Shown here piece after piece: positions 1 through 9,960 of a stretch of DNA of 64,000 nt. The position numbers and the translations under genes were made by a program. The stretch is from Streptomyces hayashii. GTDB lineage: Bacteria; Actinomycetota; Actinomycetes; Streptomycetales; Streptomycetaceae. The stretch lies in NCBI RefSeq assembly GCF_024539815.1, contig NZ_JAHHIU010000039.1, positions 62,001 through 126,000 of the forward strand, given 5' to 3'. The number at the start of each line of letters is the position of its first letter. Within the stretch, counting starts at the first letter, position 1. The notes under the pieces are model-generated. The model searched no databases, was not told where the DNA came from, and saw only the letters and a program-made list of their open reading frames with translations.

Positions 1-120
1 ATGGGATAAGGAACCCGACGATGTCGCGGCCGGGGACCGCACCAGGACCAGGCACTGTGGCAGTACACGCGGTGCCAGGACTCGACCGGTCCCTGGCGGA
101 TGCCCGCCCGAGGCCGCGTC

Positions 121-2364
121 TTACGACGGCTGGGGGCGGTCGACTGCCGCTTCCAGTTGCTGCAGGAGGCGGCGGATGAAGCGGTTCCACTGCCTCTCCT
201 CATTGTCTGCGTCGAACCAGGTGTCAGGCGAGGCGGCGGCGTCCCATTCCCTGAGTTCGGCCAGGAGCGCGGCGGTGTCCGTTTCCAGGTCGGGGTGGTC
301 CAGGACCCACCGGACCTGCCCGGCGAGGCCGTGCACCTGGTGCGCGGCACGGTAGTAGGCGACCTGCGTCGTCGACAGGCGGCGGGTGGCGTAGCCGCCG
401 CACTTGCTGCATGGGTCGAACCGCTCGGTGCCCAGCATCTGCTTGACGGTCACCAGGTCGTAGTACCGGCTGAGACCACGGTCGCGGCCCTGGTGCTGGC
501 AGCCGGGGGAGTGGGCCCGGCCCTCGAACTGCCCTGCGGCATCCGTCGTGTACAGCTGCGCGGAGGCCAGGACGCCCAGCGGCAGACCCGATCCCCCGCG
601 CCCTGCACCGTCATCCCGGACGGGCGCAAAGGGCTGCAGATCCAGCTGCTCCATGGCCAGCAGGCCGTCCCACACCGGGAAGGGCACAAGATCACGGCGC
701 TCGCCGCTCGCGTCATACCGCTCTGCGAGGTCGCGCAGATCCGCCACTGCGCGGGCAAGGAGCAGACAGCGCAGTGCTGCATCGGGGTGCGAGCGCCCTC
801 GGGCCAGGCGCACCACCAGCCGTTCACCTTCGGCCGTGCCCAGGCGGCGGCCGAAGTCCGGGTGGGCGGGCTCGTGGATGCGGGGCATCCAGACCAGATC
901 ATCATCCGCCACAGTGTCGGCTGTGAGTTCCTCACGCCGCGCTGTCACCAGCTGGTCGGGCAGATCACCGGCCGTCGCCACGACGATGTACTGGCCTCCG
1001 CGAGCGACCCGCGCCTCCAGCACGGACAGCGCCAACACCTCGGGTCCGGCCTCGATGGACAGCACCAGATACAGCTGGTCCACCTGCCGCGAGATGGTAC
1101 GCAAAGCCCGCAGATCACCGGGGGTGACCGGCCGCCGCTCGCTGACCGGCGTGTCGTCGAACACTCCTGGTCCCACCGTCTCGGCAGGCTTCTCGGGTTC
1201 CGCGTCCTGCACGGCGTGGGTCTGCTCGGGCGTCAGGCACGACAGAGCCGAAGGCTGGGACAGCAGACGGGCCGCGACGGCCTCGGGTACCTGCAGCGTC
1301 ACGGTCAGCCCTTCCCAGTCCGCTTCGGTGGCCCAGCAGGCGAGCACGCCCAGCTCCCACTCGCTCAGACGGCCAAGGAAAGCCTCCTCACGGCTGAGCG
1401 GATCATCCAGCCCCTGCTCCGGGAGTCGTACCCGCAGCATCCGCTCGTCCTGCTCACCGGCCGCACCCGCCTGCAGCGCGAGCGTCCAGGCCGTCATCAG
1501 CTTCTGGGCGCGCTCCAGCGCCGCATCCCACCCTTTGCGCCGGCTGCTGATCCTGCGGACGAGGTCGTAGGCGAGGTGGCCGTGTTCGCGAGGGTGCTCC
1601 CAGCTGTCGGCGGCTTGGCGGCTCCACCGCCGCCACAGCGAGGTCAACTCCTGTGCCACTGTCGTTGGCGTGCCCAGCAGGGCGAACGCCGGGTCCTCGG
1701 CCGGTAGGTCCGGGGTGCCCATGGCCGCCACGCCGGCCGCCGCTGTGAGCGCTTCCCGGGAGAGCAGGTGCCCAGCCTGCTGCTGGAGCGCAGCGACGTG
1801 ATCTGCCTTGAGCCGCATGCGGGCATCGGCCCAGGGCTTCAGCCAGGGAAACAGAGCAAGGAGGCGGTGGGAGCGGTGCAGACTGGCCGCCGCGCTGTGC
1901 CACTGTTCTACGACCGAGTCGCGTAGCTGCTGGGCCTCTCGCCGCGCACGCCAGTCCTCCTCCTGTTCCTCGTCCGCGTCGGGGTCGTCCCTCTCATCCT
2001 GCGGGGCCTCAAGGAGCAGGAGGGCCGCCTGCTTCACTTCGTCGTCGGTGAAGGTGTCCTCGTCCGCCTCGGCGTAGCTGCCGAGTTCGTGCAGCAGGCC
2101 CAGACCGGTCAGCGCACCCAGGAACAGACCGACTCCGGTTCCCGGCCGCGCCCACGTCCCGTACCTGGCGCACTGCGGACACATCCGCTCGACCACCGCC
2201 CGCAGTGGCAGCTCGCTCGACATGACGCGGCCAGTGCGTATGCGGGAACAGTCCTCCCTGGCGTGCAGCTTGGCGGCCTTGCCCGGCGCGGACCAGACCT
2301 TGATCGGAGATGCCTCGAAGGGGCCCAGCGGCACCTCCGGCGTCAGCGAACCGTACGTCAACAC
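121..2364 (-). CDS. Large hypothetical protein with N- and C-terminal Cys/His clusters
   Basis: I do not recognise this family. The protein is about 747 aa. The GTG at 2364 (or TTG at 2361) is chosen as start because GGAGG lies 5-8 nt upstream; the open frame runs on to 2607, but that extension looks non-coding. Near the N-terminus HAREDC is followed by MCPQC, and near the C-terminus HSPGCQHQ is followed by CSKC. These two similar His/Cys sets suggest paired zinc-binding folds. Between them are a short hydrophobic glycine-rich stretch (GLFLGALTGLGLL) and a very acidic stretch (DDPDADEEQEED). The middle is long and mostly helical, with many Leu, Ala and Arg residues. No catalytic motif was recognised. 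It stands alone, convergent with nothing obvious at the window edge. Confidence 0.75.
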   Translation of the reverse strand: MLTYGSLTPEVPLGPFEASPIKVWSAPGKAAKLHAREDCSRIRTGRVMSSELPLRAVVERMCPQCARYGTWARPGTGVGLFLGALTGLGLLHELGSYAEADEDTFTDDEVKQAALLLLEAPQDERDDPDADEEQEEDWRARREAQQLRDSVVEQWHSAAASLHRSHRLLALFPWLKPWADARMRLKADHVAALQQQAGHLLSREALTAAAGVAAMGTPDLPAEDPAFALLGTPTTVAQELTSLWRRWSRQAADSWEHPREHGHLAYDLVRRISSRRKGWDAALERAQKLMTAWTLALQAGAAGEQDERMLRVRLPEQGLDDPLSREEAFLGRLSEWELGVLACWATEADWEGLTVTLQVPEAVAARLLSQPSALSCLTPEQTHAVQDAEPEKPAETVGPGVFDDTPVSERRPVTPGDLRALRTISRQVDQLYLVLSIEAGPEVLALSVLEARVARGGQYIVVATAGDLPDQLVTARREELTADTVADDDLVWMPRIHEPAHPDFGRRLGTAEGERLVVRLARGRSHPDAALRCLLLARAVADLRDLAERYDASGERRDLVPFPVWDGLLAMEQLDLQPFAPVRDDGAGRGGSGLPLGVLASAQLYTTDAAGQFEGRAHSPGCQHQGRDRGLSRYYDLVTVKQMLGTERFDPCSKCGGYATRRLSTTQVAYYRAAHQVHGLAGQVRWVLDHPDLETDTAALLAELREWDAAASPDTWFDADNEERQWNRFIRRLLQQLEAAVDRPQPS

Positions 2365-2705
2365 GACCTCCTCCGTGTAAGCCTTCGAGGTTAACCGCGG
2401 CCACTGACACGACAGCTGGTGAACTCTCCGGCCCAGAACTCCTGTTGCCGGGCACGGCCCCTCGCCGGGCATGCCGCCTTGGCGCGCCTCGCCTTGTGCG
2501 CGTTGCAAAGGACGGGGAGATCTTGCTAGCCCGCAGGACGAGGAATCGCCCACGGATGGGCTGCGGGCTCTCGGCCGGATTCCGCGATGCCGGTATCCGC
2601 TCCGCATATCCGGTTCCCGCAGGCCAGGATCCTGCAGAACAGGTGCCGGTGAGGCCGAGTCCTCCGCGAAGGACCGTGTCCTGGAGTTCTGCCCGAACGC
2701 GGATC

Positions 2706-2882
2706 TGCAATGCCGGGCGCCGGCTTGCCCCGCGGCAGACAGGAGTGTGTCACGCTCCGTTTCCTCCAGGGGTTCTCGCTCGCCGAGACCGCCCGCGTGA
2801 CGGGCGAAGCGATGGCGCCGTCAAGACGCTCCAGCACCGCGCCGTACGCGCTCTCACCAGGCTGCCACCGGAGGCCCGCTGA
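2706..2882 (+). pseudogene. ECF sigma factor region 4 remnant, BldN-like, frameshifted
   Basis: One frame reads LPRGRQECVTLRFLQGFSLA, then ETARVTG. The next frame continues DGAVKTLQHRAVRALTRL and PPEAR before TGA at 2880-2882. Joined, this is a typical sigma-70 region 4 helix-turn-helix ending as in BldN-type ECF sigma factors. The frame changes near 2800-2815, and neither regions 1-2 nor a start can be seen upstream, so I call it a decayed 3' fragment. The rest of 2365-3112 shows no other convincing gene. Confidence 0.6.
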
Positions 2883-3112
2883 TCGTCGCAGGGCATTCGG
2901 GCCCGGCCGCCGCAGAAGGCGCCCGGTGCCGATGCTGGGTGTGCCCACTCTCTTACCGCCTTCGCGCACGGGAGGCAAGCATGGTCACCCCAAGGTGTGA
3001 CGCCGCGGGGCGGATGCAGGATAGGGCCTGTCTCAACAGCGTAGTGTCATATGCCTGTTGCCCGGTACGTTGGGCAACTCACAGGTCAGGCCAGGGGAGA
3101 GGCGGCATCGGC

Positions 3113-3418
3113 ATGGGGGAAACGGGCTGGAGTGCGCAAGGACTGTGCAGGACGGCTGAGCCCGATGCCCTGTTCGTCGAGGGCGCCGCGCAAAACCGTG
3201 CCAAAGCGTTGTGCGGGGGCTGCCGCGTCCGGACCGAGTGCCTCGCCTACGCCCTGGACCAGCGCATTGAATTCGGCGTGTGGGGAGGCATGACCGAGCG
3301 AGAGCGCCGGGCTCTGCTGCGGCGACGGCCCACGGTCACGTCCTGGCGGCGCCTGCTGGAAACAGCCCGCGTGGAGCATGATCGTGCCGTTACGCCTGCC
3401 ATGCCGCAGGCGAGTTGA
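3113..3418 (+). CDS. WhiB-like (Wbl) iron-sulfur regulator
   Basis: This 101-aa protein has the WhiB signature: cysteines at about 12, 34, 37 and 43 (C-x21-C-x2-C-x5-C) that in the family bind a [4Fe-4S] cluster, then the GVWGG turn at 55-59 and a basic tail (ERERRALLRRRP) of the kind used for DNA or sigma-factor contact. The ATG at 3113 is chosen because the family begins just before the first cysteine; a GGGGAG lies about 12 nt upstream, so translation may be modest. Wbl proteins act with the primary sigma factor in differentiation or redox responses and are frequent on actinobacterial plasmids. Which Wbl subclass it belongs to cannot be told from the sequence alone. Confidence 0.9.
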   Translation: MGETGWSAQGLCRTAEPDALFVEGAAQNRAKALCGGCRVRTECLAYALDQRIEFGVWGGMTERERRALLRRRPTVTSWRRLLETARVEHDRAVTPAMPQAS

Positions 3419-3524
3419 TGCCCCCGCATCTCAGGTTCCGCAGGGGGCGCCGGCGAAAGGCTTCGTTCAGCCTGGCTGCATTTCCTGTCCGCACTGCACG
3501 CTCAACCGTCGGGGAGTGCTGGCT

Positions 3525-4634
3525 ATGACCGAAGTTCCGTATGACACCGTCGGCGCCAGCACTGAGCGGGAGGCTGTCGCCCATGAGCGGGCCGAGTTGC
3601 GGGAGTTCGTCACGGGGCTCAGCCCGGAGGACATCAGGTCGGGCGACTGGTTCACCAAGCTCAGCGCTCAGGCCCTCGCCTCCTACACGGACACCGTCAA
3701 CTGGGAGTACTTCCAAAAGCGGTATGAGGGCCTGCCTGCGGACGCCATCGTCGACGAGCGGATCAAGATGGCGGCCCGGTATGCCGCACTCGAGGGCGGG
3801 TTCTCTGCCAGTGCCTACACGCTGACCATCGCCGCCACCATCGGCCCCCGCGGTGGTGCCTCGGCGCTGACCGTCCCCGCTGCCGGCGTCACGACGATGG
3901 TCGATCTCGCCTTCGTCACCCGGCTCCAGCTCCGCCTGGCCTACGACATTGCCGTCCTCTATCGAACCCCGCTCGACCTGTCCGACCCCGATGACATGTG
4001 GAAGCTCATCCGTGTGGCCTTCACGATCAAGAGCGGGGCAGTAGTGAGGGAAGGCGTGCTTAAGGTGGTCCCGGCCATGACGCGGCGGGTCATCAAGCGC
4101 TTCTACTCCAAAACGGTGCTCACCGCTGCGAAGGGCCTGCCCTTCGTCGGGAAGTATCTTCTGCAGCGCAACGTCATCAAGATCGGTATTCCCGGGGTCG
4201 GCGTTCCCCTTGCGGTGGCCGTGAACCGCTATACGACACTGATCGCGGGGCGCCACGCGCAAGCCGTCTTCCGCAACGAAGCGCGGGTGATCGAACTCGC
4301 CGAGAACCTGAGCAGGCGCAGTCAGCACCCGCAGCTGATGCTGTGGGTCGCCTGGCTCGTCATCCGTGCCAACCCCAAGACCGCCGACGATGAGACGCTG
4401 CTGATGCGCCACCTGACGAGACTGGCCCGGGAGCAGCATCACGTCGTCGACGAACAGCTCGCCAGCCTCGTCGACTTCGACCCTGCCGAGGTGTGGCGGC
4501 GCATCGACGCCGAGCGAGGGGATCTGAGCGACCTCCTCGACGTAGCCGACCGGGCGGCCACGGTGGACGGCGCCATCGACGCGCGGGAGGAAGCAGTCCT
4601 ATCCGAGCTTCGAGAGCGCTGCCGCCGCGTCTGA
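3525..4634 (+). CDS. EcsC-like protein with C-terminal TerB-like domain
   Basis: The protein is 369 aa. The ATG at 3525 is preceded by GGGGAG at 8 nt. Residues about 85-150 (ATIGPRGGASALTVPAAG, then LAYDIAVLYRTPLDLSD) resemble the EcsC family, which has a small-residue hydrophobic region and an iA..YG.dl-like segment and is thought to lie at the membrane. The last 40 residues (LLDVADRAATVDGAIDAREE) match the TerB pattern of a helical domain with a D-G-x-[IL]-D turn, seen in tellurite and stress-associated proteins. The exact role is unknown. It ends 128 bp before the convergent helicase gene, and the gap contains a GGACCG...CGGTCC stem that could be a terminator. The family assignment is by pattern only. 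Confidence 0.75.
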   Translation: MTEVPYDTVGASTEREAVAHERAELREFVTGLSPEDIRSGDWFTKLSAQALASYTDTVNWEYFQKRYEGLPADAIVDERIKMAARYAALEGGFSASAYTLTIAATIGPRGGASALTVPAAGVTTMVDLAFVTRLQLRLAYDIAVLYRTPLDLSDPDDMWKLIRVAFTIKSGAVVREGVLKVVPAMTRRVIKRFYSKTVLTAAKGLPFVGKYLLQRNVIKIGIPGVGVPLAVAVNRYTTLIAGRHAQAVFRNEARVIELAENLSRRSQHPQLMLWVAWLVIRANPKTADDETLLMRHLTRLAREQHHVVDEQLASLVDFDPAEVWRRIDAERGDLSDLLDVADRAATVDGAIDAREEAVLSELRERCRRV

Positions 4635-4762
4635 CGCCGCCCTGCCCCTGGCCGGACCGCCTGATCGTGCACGGTCCCTCAGCTGCAGCCATGGGCGACG
4701 ATCGCCTCAAGCAGCGTGTTCGCCCTGGCCAAGCCAGTGCTGCCGGCGCCCGCACAGATGCT

Positions 4763-7700
4763 CTAAGCGCTGCAGTAGACGACGAAGGCGCCCTTGGTCA
4801 CCGCCTTGACCCACGAGTGGGCTCCGGCCAGCAGGAGCTGCTGCTCGCTGCTGCATGCGGCCGCCGACAAGCCAGGCTGGGCGATGACGGTGTTGATGTG
4901 GGGGCGCAGCTGAGGCGCCTGCTCCCGGATGCGATAGAGCTCGTCGATGCTGCCGATCACGTACGGGCTCCGTCCCGGATTACGGGCGGCCCACTTCACG
5001 GCACGCTGGTACAGGGTCCGCAGCAATGCATCGACGCCGTACTCCCGCCACTTCGCACCACGTACGGCCTGGCCGCAGACCTCGTACAGGTCGGCGACGC
5101 GGCGGCCGGGTGTGGGCTCGTGGGAGTACTTGCAGTGCACGAGGGTGATGGTGATGTCCGTCTCGTCTGCGCAGATCCCGACGAGGTCGGCCACCTCGTT
5201 GGCGCCGTCGTCGTCGAGCAGGACGTCGAAGTGCTGCTGCCCGCTCAGGTGGAGAGACATGTAGTGCTGCACAGAGTGCGCCAGCCGCTGCGGTCCCATC
5301 GACTCGACCTGGATGTCCACCTCGTTCCACTCCAGCGGGGTCAGCAGGGACAGGTCGAAGGGCGGCAGGTCGGTGCGCGGCGCGAGTAGACGGTCGTCGG
5401 GAGCCAGCACGCGGTCGCCGGCGAAGAACAGATACGGCTTGTGCTTGTTGATCCACTCGGAGGCCGGGATGAGGGTGCGCTGGTAGCGCACGAGGGCGTC
5501 CTCACCGAGGGGGGAGTAGGTGAGCCCCTGGTCGGTGAACTCGGCGCTGTAGGGGACCTCCCAGTCCGGGGAGAGGAGAGAGAACAGGAGCGGCCCTTCG
5601 GCGGCGAAGTCGTCCACGCGGAAGCCGACATCGGCGACGGGGTGTGACCGCTCGTTGTATGTGAAGGGCGGGCCCTCCGAGAGACCGGCGCGCCACTGCC
5701 AGGGCCATTCCAGGCCGATCAGAGGGTACGCAGGGCGTTCGGTCTGTTCGACGGGGATGATGAAGTCGGCCATCACATGCTCGAGGTCCACGCTCGAGTC
5801 GAGGATCTTGGCGCCCTGTTCGTCGCACCACGTCATCCACGCCAGCAGGTTGGGGGCCGTGCGCGGGGACCAGAAGCGGCCCGACAGAGCCGCACAGATG
5901 GTGACCTTGGTGCCGTCGTCGAGGCCCGAGGCGACGATGTGGGTCTGGCTGCGGTTCTTGCGGGCCGCCGCGTCGAGGGCCTCGTAGACGTCGCTGCCCA
6001 CCAGGAGCGAGAAGCGGTTGAAGTGGTCATGGGAGTCCAGCAGACCGACGTTGGTGGCCACCACTCGGTCCAGGCCGGCGAACACCCGGAATGTGTCGAG
6101 TCCCTTGACGGGCCGGCTGTCACCGCCCAGGACCGCCCTGGCCAGCTCCGTGTAGTCGCCCCGCTTGTGAGAGCCGTAGACGTACAGCAGCCTGCGCGCG
6201 TCGTCGAAGTACATGACGACCAGTTCGTAGAGGACCTGCTCCAGAAACTGCGGGGCGCCCCAGTCCACCAGGGTGCGATGCTCCACGACGAACCAGGCGA
6301 TGCGGCCGTCGGCACCGGTGGCGACGCTCTGCCCGAGCACCCGCTCCTCCCCGTAGCGGCCGATGGCGGCCTGCGGATCCCATTCGCCCGACGGAGCACG
6401 GTGCAGCACGGCACTCAGCTTCGGTTCCAGGACACTGACCGCCATGCCATCCGGAACGTCCGAGAAGGAGGCGTCGAACTCGCTGAGCTCTTCGCCGCGG
6501 GCCGTGCTCTGCTCGGTGATGTCCTGCAGAACCAGATTCCAGTCCGCGTCCTCCTTCAGCAGGTCACGCAGCGGAGACAACGCCGCCTCAGGATCACGGG
6601 CCACGAACACGGACGCGGTGCCGATCCGGCCGGCCGCGGTCGACGCACCGCGGGTGAACCGCCCGATGAACTGGATCATCGGGCTGAGGCTCTTCTTGAC
6701 GTCGTGCACCGCCGCGACCTTCAGCTCGGGCATATCGAAACCCTCGCCGAGCATGTTCACGCACACCACGATGCGGCAGCTGCGATCCCGCATCCTCGCC
6801 AGCGCTTGCGTGCGCGCAGGCGACGCCAACCCGTCATACAGCGCCACCGGACCAAGATCGGGCGCCACCTCCTGATACAGCGCACAGACCTCCCGGGCCC
6901 GCCTGACCGTATTGACCCGCGCCATCAGCAGATGATCGAAACCGGCTGCCAGATCGTCGCGCAGCCGCTGCACCGCCAACTCGGCGACCTTGCGGTCGTT
7001 GCCCTCCAGGCTCAGCACCGTCCGGTAGTCGATGGGGGTGAAATACCCCTCTTGCTGGGCCTGGCGCAGCGGGTAGCGGAAGATCGTCCTCCCGGGAATC
7101 TTCCTGCCGTCCTCCCGAAACGGCGTCGCGGTGAAAAGCAGCACCTTCCGGTTCTCGAACTGCCGGATCACACTCGACCAGGTCGATGCCGGCGCATGGT
7201 GGGCCTCATCGACGATCAAGTGGCTGAACGCGGACAGCAGCGCCTCCCGCGCCTCCGGCGTGCAGTGGTGCAGCACGTGCGGCGTCGTCACCACGACATT
7301 GCAGGCCGCCGTGAACGCCTTCGCCTCGGCCGCGTCGGTGAACCGTCGGGTCACCCGGCCCACACACGGCCGCAGCGCATCCTGGGAGACCACGCCTTGC
7401 CGCTGCAGGATGCCCAGCGACTCGAACTTCGCCGCGATCTGGTCTCGCAGCGCGATACTGGGCACGAGCACGAGCAGCCGCTCGGGCCGGCAGGCCACGA
7501 GCAGGGCCAGCATCGTCTCCGTCTTGCCCGTGCCGGTCGGCATGACCACCAGACCCGGCTCGGGCAGCGTCGAGTACCAGTACCCGATCACCGCATGCAG
7601 GGCCCCGCCCTGCGGCGGCCTCAAGCCGCCCTCCCGCACCGCATCGTGCAACTCGATCGCGTCCGCATACGACGCGAGCACCGCCTGCGGAGCCAGAAGA

Positions 7701-7960
7701 TCCTGCGGCCCTCTCCAGCTCACCGCCCCCTCACCGCCATTGGGGAGCTCAGCGCTCAACGTCGCCGTTCCCTCCCGGGCGATGTCCCAGCGGCCGAACG
7801 AGTTGTGTATGAAAGGACCGTCCGGCCCGTCACAGACCTGCAAATCCCCTGCCGGCACGAGAAGCTGGCGGACTGTGTTACCCGCCCACTGCTGCGCAAC
7901 CGCCCACACCTGTTCCGTACGCAACCCCATCGCCAGCCCGCTCTTCTGTCCGCATCCCAC
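4763..7960 (-). CDS. Superfamily 2 helicase with C-terminal PD-(D/E)XK-like domain
   Basis: Numbering uses the longest form (1065 aa, GTG at 7960); ATG at 7930 is an alternative start. The helicase core is clear: Walker A PTGTGKT near 141-147, DEAHH near 251, FTATPF near 277, and the second RecA domain with NMLGEGFDMPEL and QFIGRFTRG. This layout is that of UvsW/type III-Res-like DNA translocases. After a long middle region the last 156 residues hold HFDVLL, EVAD (about 922-925) and LVHCKYS (about 940-946), an E/D...x-C-K pattern compatible with a PD-(D/E)XK nuclease fold. Helicase-nuclease fusions of this kind are common in restriction and anti-phage systems, so a defence or DNA-repair role is inferred. 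It is followed on the same strand by the zinc-ribbon/GIY-YIG gene, but about 440 bp separates them. Confidence 0.85.
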   Translation of the reverse strand: MGCGQKSGLAMGLRTEQVWAVAQQWAGNTVRQLLVPAGDLQVCDGPDGPFIHNSFGRWDIAREGTATLSAELPNGGEGAVSWRGPQDLLAPQAVLASYADAIELHDAVREGGLRPPQGGALHAVIGYWYSTLPEPGLVVMPTGTGKTETMLALLVACRPERLLVLVPSIALRDQIAAKFESLGILQRQGVVSQDALRPCVGRVTRRFTDAAEAKAFTAACNVVVTTPHVLHHCTPEAREALLSAFSHLIVDEAHHAPASTWSSVIRQFENRKVLLFTATPFREDGRKIPGRTIFRYPLRQAQQEGYFTPIDYRTVLSLEGNDRKVAELAVQRLRDDLAAGFDHLLMARVNTVRRAREVCALYQEVAPDLGPVALYDGLASPARTQALARMRDRSCRIVVCVNMLGEGFDMPELKVAAVHDVKKSLSPMIQFIGRFTRGASTAAGRIGTASVFVARDPEAALSPLRDLLKEDADWNLVLQDITEQSTARGEELSEFDASFSDVPDGMAVSVLEPKLSAVLHRAPSGEWDPQAAIGRYGEERVLGQSVATGADGRIAWFVVEHRTLVDWGAPQFLEQVLYELVVMYFDDARRLLYVYGSHKRGDYTELARAVLGGDSRPVKGLDTFRVFAGLDRVVATNVGLLDSHDHFNRFSLLVGSDVYEALDAAARKNRSQTHIVASGLDDGTKVTICAALSGRFWSPRTAPNLLAWMTWCDEQGAKILDSSVDLEHVMADFIIPVEQTERPAYPLIGLEWPWQWRAGLSEGPPFTYNERSHPVADVGFRVDDFAAEGPLLFSLLSPDWEVPYSAEFTDQGLTYSPLGEDALVRYQRTLIPASEWINKHKPYLFFAGDRVLAPDDRLLAPRTDLPPFDLSLLTPLEWNEVDIQVESMGPQRLAHSVQHYMSLHLSGQQHFDVLLDDDGANEVADLVGICADETDITITLVHCKYSHEPTPGRRVADLYEVCGQAVRGAKWREYGVDALLRTLYQRAVKWAARNPGRSPYVIGSIDELYRIREQAPQLRPHINTVIAQPGLSAAACSSEQQLLLAGAHSWVKAVTKGAFVVYCSA

Positions 7961-8399
7961 TCCGACACGTCACCCCAGGTCGTCAGCAGGCCCGGGTAAC
8001 GATGAGCCCCTGAGAGCTGCGGGAGAGGAAAATGCCGCACACCTGCGCAGGAGCTGATTCATGGTCCGCACGTGACAGCAGTTACGCAACTAAACACCAG
8101 AAATTATCAAATCTAGCTGCTAAATCTACTGTTCCATGCATAAATGGCCATCGGATCAGTCGCATGTGAGCACCTATCGCCGATGCCAGCTCGCTGGCGG
8201 TGATCTGCGACCCGCCTCATTCCTGCCGATGAAGAGTGGAGCGGCCCGGGTCCAGGGCGCGGGGTACGGGGCGCCCCTGCCCAGACTCCTGTCACAGCGC
8301 AGGCACTTCGACGGTAGAGCCCGCCACCACGCTGCGCGCCTGCGGCGCACCGGAGGGGTGTCATGGGCGGCGCACAGACCGTCGATGCCGCCGTGACGG
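7961..8399. other. Intergenic region with AT-rich patch
   Basis: I see no gene here. About 8075-8150 is distinctly AT-rich for this DNA (runs such as AAATTATCAAATCTAG) and probably holds the promoter for the helicase on the minus strand. No convincing -35/-10 pair could be fixed. The remainder has the base composition of coding DNA, but no open frame has coding character. Confidence 0.4.
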
Positions 8400-9960
8400 T
8401 CAATTTGCGGTTGCCTTCAGACGCTGCTCGTCCAGGTCGAAGCCCAGCCGCTCGGCCTCGGCCAAGACGTCCGTCCACAGCGCCAGACTCGTCACCAGCG
8501 CCCACGGATCGCCGCGCCGGGCGTCATCGAGGAGCACCGTCTCCGTGTAGCCGTCGCTCCACTGCTCCCCACGAGCCGCCCCGTTCTTCCAGCCGCGTTC
8601 GTCAAACCACAACCGTTTGACGGCCCCCTCAACCAGCCGCGCATGCAGCCCCACCCTGAACGACCGGGTGTAGACGACCTCCCAGCCGTTGCGTGCATGG
8701 ACCTGCAACCGCGTATTGCGCGAGGCATCTTCGCAGATGCCGACCTTCGCCATGGAAGGATGGGATGTCCGCTGCAGCAGATAGACGAGCCCCGGCTCAC
8801 TGTCCTTGAAACCAGTGACCTTGCAGGTACGGGAGTTGCAGGCTCCCTGCCCACGGTAGAGGTTGCCCAGACACGGGTTCACCGGACCGTGGCAGTTCAG
8901 ACAGGTACCTGACCACGGGGTGTTGGTGTTCTCGAAAACCTCCGGATCCCTTGGACGAAACCGATAGGCGACCGCACGTTCCCACGCCTGCTGCTTGGTC
9001 AGCGGAGTGTTAGGAGCGCAGTGCAGGCACGCCCCCTGGCCCTGCATCACGTCGTGCAGGCGGGGCTGCACCCGCTGCTGGCAGCGCAGGCAGGTACCCG
9101 GCCACGGAGTATCCACCCGGACGTAGGCCGTGCCTGGCTCCACACGGCCCTTCTCCCGCATGATGGCGACGGCCTCATCGGGGTGGATCGCTCGCCGCGC
9201 GCAATACTTGCAGGCCATGGCGCCCCGCCGGACCGCCTTGATTAGCACCTTGATCGGTTTGCCCTCGCGCGGGCAGGCCTCGTTGAGGCAGATACATTCC
9301 ATCCGGCTGCTGTTCTTCGTGTACGGCTCGAGCGTCTTGATGTTGGCCAGGGCGATCGTCTTCGCCAGTTCCGCCTCGTCCAGCCGGAATTTCTCGGCCA
9401 GCGCACGGTCTGCACAGTCTCTGCAGCCGCGTGGTGCGTCACCGAGCCTTCGTGCCTTGGAGGCGATGCTGTCGTAGGTCGGATCGATATCTGCACCGCA
9501 GCGCTGGCACGTGCTCGGCCAGGGCTCCTTGGCTTTGGTGAACGCAGTTTTGGGCCTGCACCCGTTACGCAGCATCAACTGCCGTGCTTCTTCCGGGTCT
9601 ACCGGCCGTCTCGACACCAACGTGACCATCTCCAGACGCACTTGCGGGCCATGTACTGCAAAGCTGTCGTGACTGTATGAGCCGGCACCGACAACGGCCA
9701 GGCCTGGCGCCTCGACGGTGATGCCGTAGTCGGTGGCCAGGCCCGCCAGCCCGGTGTCGTAACCCTGTCCTACGGCACGCGTCTTCCAGCCCGGGCCATG
9801 ACGATGGAGTTCCACGGCGATGGTGACGGTTTCGCCTGCGATGAAGGCGGGTGACTCGAAGGAAGGGGCAGCGCGAGGAAGGCAGGGTGTCGTCCGCCCG
9901 CCAGGTGGCGTGCTGGTCGAAGACCGCGGTGGGCAGGGCTTCGAGGTCGACGCTGACCAT
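8400..9960 (-). CDS. Zinc-ribbon array with GIY-YIG nuclease-like domain (probable frameshift)
   Basis: About 520 aa once two frames are joined. The first 27 codons from ATG 9960 (MVSVDLEALPTAVFDQ) look coding and then shift frame within 9863-9880 into the long downstream frame (ESPAFIAGETVTIAVELH). Four zinc-ribbon-like units follow in series, each a pair of C-x2-C or C-x4-C knuckles about 25-40 residues apart (CQRC...CRDC, CLNEAC...CKYC, CLRC...CLHC, CLNC...CNSRTC). The C-terminus contains GLVYLLQR...KVGI followed by RLQVHARNGW and LVEGAVKRLW, matching the GIY-YIG fold with its Y, R and E positions. The family is nuclease-like and the zinc units are likely to bind DNA. The frameshift may be a real lesion, a programmed shift or a sequencing error. 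No good ribosome-binding site is seen, so the true start is uncertain. Confidence 0.6.

Noticed and set aside
100..1707. Long plus-strand open frame opposite the first gene
   Set aside because: It is antisense to the 121-2364 gene, Arg/Gly/Gln rich, without a ribosome-binding site. High GC makes such frames common.
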